Source of the DNA: an uncultured bacterium
GTDB taxonomy: Bacteria > Armatimonadota > UBA5829
Length of the DNA: 64,000 nt
NCBI GenBank assembly: GCA_938074205.1
Contig: CALJES010000008.1
Span: 124,001-188,000 of the forward strand
Direction of reading: 5' to 3'
Both the position numbers and the translations under genes were made by a program. Below are positions 55,414 to 62,444 of this stretch, in pieces. The notes beneath the pieces were generated by a model. The model was not told where the DNA came from, searched no databases, and saw only the letters and a list, made by a program, of their open reading frames with translations. Position 1 is the first letter of the stretch, and the number at the start of each line of letters is the position of its first letter.

Positions 55414-56451
55414 ATGATTAGAGTAGGAATTATAAGCGCGTCAGGCTATGCTGGTGCTGAGCTTGTTCGATACTTGCTTGGTCACCCCGCTGCGAAGATT
55501 ACATACCTTTCCTCGAAGACGTATGCGGGTCAACCGCTTTCGAACGCGTATCCCTCGCTCATAACCCAGGACCTGCCTTTGTGTGAAGATTACGATCCCG
55601 ACGTGGCGGCTGAGAGGTCGGATATTTTATTTCAAGCTCACGGTAATGGCATCGGAATGAAAATTGCACCCGCTTTGCTCGAGCGTGGAAAAAAGTTTGT
55701 GGACATCCCAGCCGACTTTCGTTTGAAGGACGCTAATACATACAGGCAGTACTACGGCATAGAACACACTGCCACAGAGCTACTGTCAGAGGCAGTTTAC
55801 GGTATTCCTGAGCTGCACGCTCCAGAAATAGCGAAGGCGAGGATAGTGGCCAACCCGGGGTGCTACGCGACAGGAGCAATTCTAGCCCTAGCTCCTCTGG
55901 TGGCGGAGCGCCTAATAGATACGGAGTCAATAATAATCGACTCGAAATCCGGGGTATCTGGTGCGGGCCGTTCAAAGGTGGAAGTATCCAATATCTTTAC
56001 TGAGGTGAACGAAGGGTTTAAAGCTTATGCGGTGGCCGGGCATAGACACATACCCGAGATTGAACAAGAGCTCTCGTTGCTCGCAGGTAAGCGCATCTGT
56101 GTAACATTCACGCCACACTTGGTTCCAATGAATCGTGGTATTCTAACTACTGCTTATGCCAAGCTCCTATCCGAAAAGGAAAATCTGACTGATCTGTACC
56201 AAGATTTCTACACAGGGAAGAAGTTTGTAGTAGTACTCCAGGAGGGAGTCCAGCCCAACACAAAGAACGTTCTCGGAAGCAATTATTGCCATATAGGCAT
56301 CGCGAAAGATTCCCGTAATGGAATGGTGATCATAACCAGTGCTATTGACAACATGGGCAAGGGTGCAGCTGGCCAGGCCGTCCAAAACATGAACCTTATG
56401 TGCGGTTTTGAAGAACAACTTGGTCTGAAAAACCCGGCAGTGTTTCCATAA
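55414..56451 (+). CDS. argC: N-acetyl-gamma-glutamyl-phosphate reductase
   Basis: A 345-residue NADPH-dependent enzyme of arginine synthesis (third step). Rossmann start VGIISASGYAGAELVRYLLGHP, YLSSKTYAGQ, DIPADFRLKD, and the catalytic cysteine in VANPGCYATGAILAL are all present, as is SKSGVSGAGR and the terminal NMGKGAAGQAVQNMN. It is followed after 32 bp by argJ. Start ATG 55414 lies 8 bp after a GGAG-like site (CTGGAGTG). Confidence 0.97.
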   Translation: MIRVGIISASGYAGAELVRYLLGHPAAKITYLSSKTYAGQPLSNAYPSLITQDLPLCEDYDPDVAAERSDILFQAHGNGIGMKIAPALLERGKKFVDIPADFRLKDANTYRQYYGIEHTATELLSEAVYGIPELHAPEIAKARIVANPGCYATGAILALAPLVAERLIDTESIIIDSKSGVSGAGRSKVEVSNIFTEVNEGFKAYAVAGHRHIPEIEQELSLLAGKRICVTFTPHLVPMNRGILTTAYAKLLSEKENLTDLYQDFYTGKKFVVVLQEGVQPNTKNVLGSNYCHIGIAKDSRNGMVIITSAIDNMGKGAAGQAVQNMNLMCGFEEQLGLKNPAVFP

Positions 56452-56483
56452 AAAGTGCATCTACTGGCGGGGAAGTTCAGGGG

Positions 56484-57743
56484 GTGCCTTTTGACGCCAA
56501 CAATAACAAGAAGATGTATTATGGAAACGGAGGTTTGCGTCAACACATGCGACCTGTAGACGGCGGAGTTACAGCGGCACGCGGATTTAAGGCAGCAGGT
56601 GTCAGATGCGGTATTAAGACACGTGGTCTTGACCTGGCGCTCATTTGCTCCGACGTCGACTGTACAGCCGCAGGAGTGTTCACTACCAATGCATTCCAAG
56701 CTGCGCCAGTATTGGTAAGCAGGAAACGGTTAGCGTCTGGCCGAGCAAGAGCTATCATTGCAAATAGTGGAAATGCCAATGCCATAACTGGCATGCGCGG
56801 AATAAGGGACGCGGAGGAGATGTGCGCGTGTATCGCTGGTGAGTTGGGGGTGGACCAAGAGATGGTTGTTGCGGCATCAACCGGGATTATTGGCGTTCCA
56901 CTACCGATTGACAAGATAAAAGCAGGTATCCGCGAGGCTTTCAGAGTGCTGTCTGCAAACGGCGGTCCGAAGGCAGCTGAGGCAATTATGACCACCGATA
57001 CTCGTCCGAAGTTGTCGGCTTACGAAATTGATGTCGACGGGAGGACGGTAAGAATTGGCGCTATTGCTAAAGGTGCCGGGATGATATGCCCGCAAATGGC
57101 AACAATGCTTTGCTTTATCACTACCGACGCCGCTATAAGTGCCGAACTCTTGCAGGATATGCTTGCCCAATCAGTAGACAGCACGTTCAACTGCCTGACA
57201 ATTGATGGGGAGATGAGCACCAACGACTCGGTGATCGCATTGGCAAATGGACTATCGGGTTGCCAAATAGAAGGTGATACCGCTGAATCAGAGATTTTTC
57301 ACCGTGCTTTGACGCAGGTATGTTCAGACTTGGCTAGGGCGATAGCTCGCGATGGGGAAGGAGCAACAAAGTACGTTGAAGTGGTGGTAGGCGGCGCTGC
57401 GAGCGATGCGGATGCCAGAAAAGCAGCTCTAGCTGTGGGAAAGTCGCCTTTAGTTAAGACAGCGGTGTTTGGTGGGGATCCAAACTGGGGCCGGGTATTG
57501 TGCGCCGTTGGGGCATCGGGTGTTGAGGTTGATCCGGATAAAGTGGCAATGTGGTTCGGAAATGTGCAGATCGTGAAAGAGGGCGAGCCAATTCAATACG
57601 ATGAAGAGTTAATGCGCTCAACTATGTCTAGCACGGATTTGCGAATCACGGTCGACATGGGCATTGGAAACGGCTGCGCAACCGTATATACATGTGATTT
57701 ATCTTATGACTACGTGCGGATCAACGCTGAATACCACACCTAA
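56484..57743 (+). CDS. argJ: Arginine biosynthesis bifunctional protein ArgJ
   Basis: A 419-residue Ntn-type ornithine acetyltransferase. The autoproteolysis and nucleophile motif is KGAGMICPQMATMLCFITTDA (about 197-216), where the T before M is normally the cleavage nucleophile; VDSTFNCLTIDGEMSTND and the C-terminal NGCATVYTCDLSYDYVRINAEYHT follow the family exactly. It recycles the acetyl group from N-acetylornithine to glutamate and may also make N-acetylglutamate. GTG 56484 is used; ATG at 56514 or 56547 may be the true start because the first ~20 residues are not family-like. Confidence 0.95.
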   Translation: MPFDANNNKKMYYGNGGLRQHMRPVDGGVTAARGFKAAGVRCGIKTRGLDLALICSDVDCTAAGVFTTNAFQAAPVLVSRKRLASGRARAIIANSGNANAITGMRGIRDAEEMCACIAGELGVDQEMVVAASTGIIGVPLPIDKIKAGIREAFRVLSANGGPKAAEAIMTTDTRPKLSAYEIDVDGRTVRIGAIAKGAGMICPQMATMLCFITTDAAISAELLQDMLAQSVDSTFNCLTIDGEMSTNDSVIALANGLSGCQIEGDTAESEIFHRALTQVCSDLARAIARDGEGATKYVEVVVGGAASDADARKAALAVGKSPLVKTAVFGGDPNWGRVLCAVGASGVEVDPDKVAMWFGNVQIVKEGEPIQYDEELMRSTMSSTDLRITVDMGIGNGCATVYTCDLSYDYVRINAEYHT

Positions 57744-57783
57744 GTGACCCACCACTTGCCAGGAGAATTCACGGAGACGTAGA

Positions 57784-58638
57784 TTGGAAGGACGGCGGTT
57801 TGCAGTGGCAGCAATCTGTCGTGCGGCGCAAACAGCATTGATTTCGTACGCACTGATGCACCTGTGGCCCATCGCGTGTTGCGCCTCACCCAGCAGATTC
57901 CCAGAATCAACTGCTGAGTCCTCGTCTAGTGGCAGTTTAGAGCTTACGTTTAGAAAAGCTTTTGAGGGGGCTCAGATCATTGACTTACGCCGGTGTAGGG
58001 TGTCCTCTGTGGTTATGCTGCGGGATGTTATAAAAATCCCGCCTCCTCGTTTACCTGTGCTGGTGAAGCGCTTCAAGCGGGATCAACTGCCCAAAGTGCT
58101 GAGGCCGGTCTTTTCGCGGCGGGGAGCCGGCGGCGCAACTATTCACGGGCGATACGTGGCGATTCTTGAAACAGATTTCCAAAAGGAGTATGAGGACATA
58201 CTGCGGCACGAGCTTGTGCATGCTTACATTACCCTGGCTTCTCCTAAGCCGCTGCCGTTCTGGTTTCAGGAAGCCAGCGCGGTAATGTTTTCCACGGGAA
58301 AGGTTTGGAAGTTCTACGGTAAGCCATCAGAAAGTGAGCCTAGGATGATTGTCGGAAAGATAGTTGAGTTGGACCCCAGCTACAGGCAAAAACTGCAAAG
58401 CTTCGATTTTCTGCTGGAAAAAGCTGGCAAGGAGAAGTTCTACCGGTGGTATCGCAAATGCGTGATAACTGGGAATGTTGACCCGCGAGAATTGCTGGGG
58501 AGACCCGCGGTTCGGCCGCCACAGACGCAGGCAGTAGAAAATGCTCTACCAACCTGGCTGTGGATCGGCAGTGCCACAGTAGTGGTCTTGGTTCTAGCCG
58601 TAGGACTCTATATATCTCGAAGAGAATCGGCGGGTTAA
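57784..58638 (+). CDS. Membrane-anchored gluzincin-type metallopeptidase-like protein
   Basis: A 284-residue protein. The zinc motif HELVH (142-146) lies in DILRHELVHAYITL, and LPFWFQEASAVMFS supplies E163, the third ligand expected of peptidase MA-like gluzincins. An N-terminal hydrophobic stretch (about 9-33, with CC) can be a signal or lipoprotein-type leader, and a C-terminal helix (WLWIGSATVVVLVLAVGLYI) anchors it. A short domain before the zinc site (IKIPPPRLPVLV) is unassigned. It could be an extracytoplasmic peptidase or sensor protease. TTG 57784 is the best start in view, after CGGAG. Confidence 0.65.
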   Translation: MEGRRFAVAAICRAAQTALISYALMHLWPIACCASPSRFPESTAESSSSGSLELTFRKAFEGAQIIDLRRCRVSSVVMLRDVIKIPPPRLPVLVKRFKRDQLPKVLRPVFSRRGAGGATIHGRYVAILETDFQKEYEDILRHELVHAYITLASPKPLPFWFQEASAVMFSTGKVWKFYGKPSESEPRMIVGKIVELDPSYRQKLQSFDFLLEKAGKEKFYRWYRKCVITGNVDPRELLGRPAVRPPQTQAVENALPTWLWIGSATVVVLVLAVGLYISRRESAG

Positions 58639-58814
58639 CTCTCCCGAAGTTACTATTCTTACCCCAAACTGGCTGACAAGGTGAGCCATTTTCATAACTG
58701 AAAGGCATTGTTGAGGTGGCTAACAGACCCCGAATGGACCGACGGCTTCGCGAAAAATGCTCCCTAAAGATCGCTTTCCATGTCTCCGATAATCCATAAT
58801 AAGAGTATAGGGAC

Positions 58815-58905
58815 GAAAAGGGCAAACTCTTCGAAAGAAGGGGACGCAAAGCCGAACGGGGCTAAATCCTGCATTGAGACAGGACATGCCGGCCGGGTTG
58901 CCGTT
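58815..58905 (+). ncRNA. Cyclic-di-GMP-I riboswitch aptamer (GEMM)
   Basis: The conserved core of the GEMM class is found in order: GGGCAAAC (58820-58827), a hairpin closed by GAAA (CTTCGAAAGAAG), then GGGACGCAAAGCC (58841-58853), a second small hairpin to GGGGCTAAA, a third stem TCCTG/CAGGA (58867-58884), and a CCGGGTTGCC closing strand (58893-58902) that pairs back with GGCAAAC. Bases of the ligand pocket (the A after GACGC and the C-G of the paired strands) are in the usual places. It lies in the 5' leader of the FlgM-like gene at 59006, so the gene should be controlled by cyclic-di-GMP. Confidence 0.92.
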
Positions 58906-58917
58906 TCCGAAAGTCGA

Positions 58918-58973
58918 GGGTTTGCCTTTTTTGTTGTCACGTGCTATGATGTAAGTTAACCAAGGGCAAACCC
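58918..58973 (+). promoter_or_regulatory. Expression platform: alternative pairing and T-run
   Basis: GGGTTTGCC (58918-58926) is followed directly by TTTTTT. Its last seven bases are complementary to GGCAAAC of the aptamer (58821-58827), which also pairs in the aptamer's own P1. A second copy, GGGCAAACCCC (58964-58973), is complementary to the full GGGTTTGCC. The three segments compete: aptamer pairing would free the middle segment to pair with the downstream copy. The T-run fits a terminator decision. Which state is ON is not evident. Confidence 0.6.
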
Positions 58974-59005
58974 CGATGGTTTTAGATTGCGGGGTGAGGA
59001 AAAAG

Positions 59006-59308
59006 ATGAAAATCTCAGCAGCGGAGTCGAACAGAGCGAGGACTGACAGCAAGAAGACCGAAGAGAAGATTCTGCCGGCAGTTAGACCTAGAGCAGGCGT
59101 GAGTCTGCGGGAAGGATTGACGAGACAGCTATCGCCTTTGGAGCAAGGCATGTTGGTAGCAGAGTCTGCCCTCAAAAACGTACCGGACGTGCGAGAAGAA
59201 CTGGTCCGCGATTTGAAGAGCCGTATAGAGAGCGGCGAGTACGATGTGAGCTCCGAGGAAATTGCTGAAATGATGCTGCGCCGCCTGTCTGCCGACAAAA
59301 TAAGATAG
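59006..59308 (+). CDS. flgM: FlgM-like anti-sigma-28 factor
   Basis: A 100-residue protein from ATG 59006, preferred over ATG 58976 because GGGGTGAGGA lies just upstream and an extra 10 residues are not family-like. The C-terminal half contains the FlgM helix motif: VREELVRDLKSRIESGEYDVSSEEIAEMMLRRL. The N-terminal half is low-complexity, K/R/T-rich and probably disordered, also as in FlgM. It would bind and inhibit sigma-28 until the flagellar hook is complete. No other flagellar gene is present, and it is isolated between two regulatory structures, with a terminator after it. The cyclic-di-GMP riboswitch upstream ties it to the motile/sessile switch. Confidence 0.85.
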   Translation: MKISAAESNRARTDSKKTEEKILPAVRPRAGVSLREGLTRQLSPLEQGMLVAESALKNVPDVREELVRDLKSRIESGEYDVSSEEIAEMMLRRLSADKIR

Positions 59309-59335
59309 GTCAAATCCGATAACGGAGGCAGTCTG

Positions 59336-59374
59336 AGCCGAGGCATAGTATGATCCCCTAGCCTCGGCTTTTTG
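59336..59374 (+). terminator. Rho-independent terminator after flgM
   Basis: AGCCGAGGC (59336-59344) pairs with GCCTCGGCT (59361-59369) and TAG/CTA extends it inside the loop; TTTTTG follows. It isolates the riboswitch-flgM unit from parA. Confidence 0.88.
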
Positions 59375-59459
59375 TTTATGGCGCATGGGAAGGAGTCAAC
59401 GGTATAAACCGAGAAATAAAGCTGCAGGATAATAGACTCGCAATATAGTCGAGAAGGCA

Positions 59460-60245
59460 ATGGCGATAGTTTTCGCGGTTGTGAATCAAAAAGGCGGTGT
59501 GGGTAAGACGACGACGGCGGTGAGTTTGGCTGCATGTCTCGCTGAGGAAGGACGCAAGTGCCTGCTGGTCGACTCGGATCCCCAGGGGAACGCAACGAGT
59601 GGTGTAGGTGTTATTAAATCGAGCATAGGTGAGTGTATATACGATGTGTTAATTAACGAGGTGCCTATCGAGAGAGTTATTGTCCCGACGGAGACGCCAA
59701 ATCTGTACCTGGCCCCGGCTAAGCTTGACCTGGCTGGTGCTGACATTGAGCTAATGTCTATGATGTCGCGCGAAACGAAGCTCAGGCAGGCTGTGTCGAG
59801 AGTAGTAAACGACTACGATTTCGTGATTATAGATTGTCCACCTTCTTTGGGACTGCTCACCGTTAATGTTCTAACTGCAGCCCAATATGTTATCCTGCCC
59901 ATACAATGCGAGTATTATGCGTTGGAGGGGATCAGCCAGCTTTTGAGAACCGTGGAGTTGGTACGACAGCATCTGAATCCACGACTTGAGATTGCGTTTG
60001 TGCTATTGACAATGTTTGACTATCGGACTAATCTGTCACAGCAGGTGGTCGACGAGGTCCGGCGGTTTTTTGGGGAGAAGGTTTCATCGGTGCTTATTCC
60101 CCGAAACGTAAGACTAAGCGAGGCTCCAAGCCACGGGAAACCCATAACAAGCTACGATCCAAAATCCAAGGGCGCTGAGGCGTATAGGAAATTCGCGGCA
60201 GAGGTGATGGCCTTTTGGAAAAGCGAGGTCTCGGCAAAGGACTAG
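59460..60245 (+). CDS. parA: Chromosome partitioning ATPase ParA (Soj)
   Basis: A 261-residue ParA with the deviant Walker A motif KGGVGKTTT (11-19, both signature lysines), VDSDPQGNATSG as switch I/Walker A', and FVIIDCPPSLG (about 122-132) as Walker B. It dimerises with ATP, coats the nucleoid and, with ParB-parS, moves origins apart. The gene overlaps parB by 31 bp. No plasmid-type N-terminal DNA-binding domain is present, which marks it as chromosomal. Confidence 0.97.
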   Translation: MAIVFAVVNQKGGVGKTTTAVSLAACLAEEGRKCLLVDSDPQGNATSGVGVIKSSIGECIYDVLINEVPIERVIVPTETPNLYLAPAKLDLAGADIELMSMMSRETKLRQAVSRVVNDYDFVIIDCPPSLGLLTVNVLTAAQYVILPIQCEYYALEGISQLLRTVELVRQHLNPRLEIAFVLLTMFDYRTNLSQQVVDEVRRFFGEKVSSVLIPRNVRLSEAPSHGKPITSYDPKSKGAEAYRKFAAEVMAFWKSEVSAKD

Positions 60246-61087
60246 GAGCGCTGATCCCAGGGGCGGACAGGGATCAACAACAGAGGTCGATCGAACTGAA
60301 TATTGACAGCATCAGCTCCAACCCGTACCAGCCGCGGGAGTCGGTCGACGAGGAGAAGCTCCAGGAACTGGTAAGCTCGATTCGCATGCACGGTGTGCTG
60401 CAGCCGGTAGTGGTAAGGCCGAAGGGGGCGGGAAGTTATGAGTTAGTCGCTGGCGAGCGACGCCTGCGAGCTGCTAGAGCAGCGGGGCTGGCAACTATTC
60501 CTGCTGTTGTGCGCCAACTGACCGATGAACAGAGCCTTCAGATAGCGCTGATTGAAAATCTTCAACGCGAGGACATCAACCCCCTCGACGCAGCAGCTGC
60601 CTATCGTCGATTGATGGAAGAATTTGGGCTTACGCAGGACGAAATAGCTTTGACGCTTGGAAAGAGCCGGTCCGCTGTCGCCAACACGTTGCGATTATTG
60701 AACTTGCCGTCAGAGGTGCGTGATTATGTCCGATCCGGAGAGTTGTCGGAGGGGCATGCTCGGGCTGTGCTCAGTCTGAGCGACGAGGATCTTCAGCGCA
60801 GGTTAGCGCGGCTGGCAATTGAGAAGTCGCTGTCAGTTCGAGAAACGGAGAGGCTTGCAAGACAATGGTTAGCTCAGGGTGTCAGTCGCGAAGCAATGCA
60901 AAATGTTTCACGTGAAACATCTCCGCGGGAACTCGATCCAAATATTGCAGAAATAGAGTCTAGGCTCCGAGAGATATTCCGCACAAAGGTAAGCCTCATT
61001 ATCAACAAGGACCGTGGCCGCATAGAGATAGAGTTCTACTCCTCTGAGGATTTGGAGCGCATTCTCAGTTTGTTAACGGGTTACTAG
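60215..61087 (+). CDS. parB: Chromosome partitioning CTPase ParB (Spo0J)
   Basis: A 290-residue ParB starting at TTG 60215 inside parA; the start MEKRGLGKGLGALIPG is typical of chromosomal ParB. The CTP-binding N-terminal domain contains SIRMHGVLQPVVV and VAGERRLRAARAAGL (GERR motif) near residue 80. The helix-turn-helix DNA-binding domain (about 135-200; LTQDEIALTLGKSRSAVANTLRLLNLP) recognises parS. The C-terminal dimerisation segment is short but complete. It nucleates on parS and spreads. A consensus parS lies within its own coding sequence (60904-60919). Confidence 0.97.
   Translation: MEKRGLGKGLGALIPGADRDQQQRSIELNIDSISSNPYQPRESVDEEKLQELVSSIRMHGVLQPVVVRPKGAGSYELVAGERRLRAARAAGLATIPAVVRQLTDEQSLQIALIENLQREDINPLDAAAAYRRLMEEFGLTQDEIALTLGKSRSAVANTLRLLNLPSEVRDYVRSGELSEGHARAVLSLSDEDLQRRLARLAIEKSLSVRETERLARQWLAQGVSREAMQNVSRETSPRELDPNIAEIESRLREIFRTKVSLIINKDRGRIEIEFYSSEDLERILSLLTGY
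60904..60919. promoter_or_regulatory. parS centromere site
   Basis: TGTTTCACGTGAAACA, a perfect 16-bp palindrome identical to the bacterial consensus parS, lies within parB and is translated as part of its NVSRET segment. It is the ParB loading site and is usually found close to the replication origin. It marks the end of the window as origin-proximal. Confidence 0.96.
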
Positions 61088-61316
61088 GTTACCTCTAAGG
61101 CTTAGCGTACGATATATAGAACAGTCTCGGGCCTGTGAGCCCAGGTTCCCCTCGACGCACCACAGCGTCTAATTCCAGTTTCACCGCGGAATCTGCCCTA
61201 GTATGATCTTATTTGCGATTTCCGCTAAAAGCCATTACCGAATAATCGAACTACCCGCGAACTTGTCGGCTCCGGACGGTGTCTAATTCACGTGCATATG
61301 TAACAAGGCTCCAGAC

Positions 61317-61887
61317 ATGAACGAGTGCAACCTATTAGACAGAGCGAAACAGGGTGAGCCCAGTGCATTCGAAGCGCTCGTTCGACCACATCAAAACCGA
61401 CTGCTGAAGCTAGCGCTTTGTGCTGTCCAGGAGCCACGAAGATGCAGAGGATATTTTGCAGGATACTTTGATCAGGGCGTACACGTCACTGCGGTCATTC
61501 AGAAGAGAGTGCGCCTTCTCGACGTGGTTGACCCGCATACTCATAAATGTGACTCGCAACAGACTTCGCAGCGACGAGAGGCTACGCCTTCGTTTGAGGA
61601 TGATGCCGACGTCAGTATTTGGCAGGAGCGCTGATCCTGAGGAAAGGTTGGATAAACAAGAAAGACGAGAGTTTCTCCGGAGGGCTTTGGTGGCGCTACC
61701 CAGTCATTACCGTGAGCCGCTGATCATGTTTCACTAACAAGAAATGTCTTATGAGGAGATAGCGGACGTGCTCCAGGTGCCTGTAGGTACCGCGCTCCCG
61801 TCTTGCAAAGGGTCGCAGGCTTTTGCACGGCGCATTGCTGGCACTCGGCTATCCCCTTGACGACTGGCAGGGGGCTCGTTCTCATGA
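61317..61887 (+). pseudogene. Decayed ECF sigma factor
   Basis: A sigma-70 family gene broken by several lesions. The N-terminus (LLDRAKQGEPSAFEALVRPHQNRLLKLAL) is in one frame. After a shift near 61418, region 2 continues (SHEDAEDILQDTLIRAYTSLRSFRREC, STWLTRILINVTRNRLR) and reaches region 4 (ALVALPSHYREPLIMFH), where TAA at 61735-61737 stops it inside HYREPLIMFH-*-QEMSYEEIADVLQVPVGT. A further shift near 61792 would be needed to read RSRLAKGRRLLHGALLALGYP, and a further 1-base change in the G-run near 61870 to reach the TGA overlapping the anti-sigma ATG. Intact, it would direct RNA polymerase to envelope-stress-type promoters. Several errors in one assembly stretch are an alternative. Confidence 0.8.
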
Positions 61888-62444
61888 AGTGCCCGCGCTC
61901 AAGAAAACTTATAGATATCGAATCCTATGCGTCCCTTTCTGCGCCTGCGCTCAGGGAACTAGAGCTGCACGCGTCGCAATGCTCCGAGTGTGCGGCGTAC
62001 AGGAAAGCTGCACGAGCTTGCATTGCTGCGCTCACTGAAGACGCGGCGTACGTGGATGAGACATCTGATGTCGCGCGGATGCTCTTCGACCGCGTTTGCG
62101 CGAGGGTACGCGGACGGCTTACTACGTTGAAGCCCCAAGCAGCTGTCCCTAGACCCCTGAGCTGGTCGGACGATCGGTTGAGCGGAGTGCCTAGCACAGC
62201 ACGCAAGCTGATGACGACGGTTGCAGCGTCTTTGCTGATTGCACTTACGATAATGTTTTCAGTTGCACACCAGCCTAGCCAATCCGTTGATGCCATTGCT
62301 GTCCGTCGTATGTTTTCGATTTGTGTTCAGGAAGCTCCCAACGGCCGAGTATATGCGTCCGTGGCCTCGCGCACAGCAGCGGGAAAAATTGGTGGCAGTC
62401 CTTTTTGGCCTTGCGATAGCTCTCGCCGCTTACGGCAGCGGTAG
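61884..62444 (+). CDS. Zinc-finger anti-sigma factor, probably damaged at the C-terminus
   Basis: From ATG 61884 the 186-residue product contains the anti-sigma ZAS motif H-x3-C-x2-C (H29, C33, C36) in LHASQCSECAAYRKAARACIAAL and a single helix (about 112-132; TTVAASLLIALTIMFSVAH), the layout of RsiW/ChrR-type membrane anti-sigma proteins. It follows the ECF sigma remnant directly, as a cognate partner would. The last ~50 residues (after QPSQSVDAIAVRRMF) are unlike a protein tail and overlap the next gene by 92 bp, suggesting a frameshift there. With its sigma factor dead, its function is doubtful. Confidence 0.6.
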   Translation: MKCPRSRKLIDIESYASLSAPALRELELHASQCSECAAYRKAARACIAALTEDAAYVDETSDVARMLFDRVCARVRGRLTTLKPQAAVPRPLSWSDDRLSGVPSTARKLMTTVAASLLIALTIMFSVAHQPSQSVDAIAVRRMFSICVQEAPNGRVYASVASRTAAGKIGGSPFWPCDSSRRLRQR

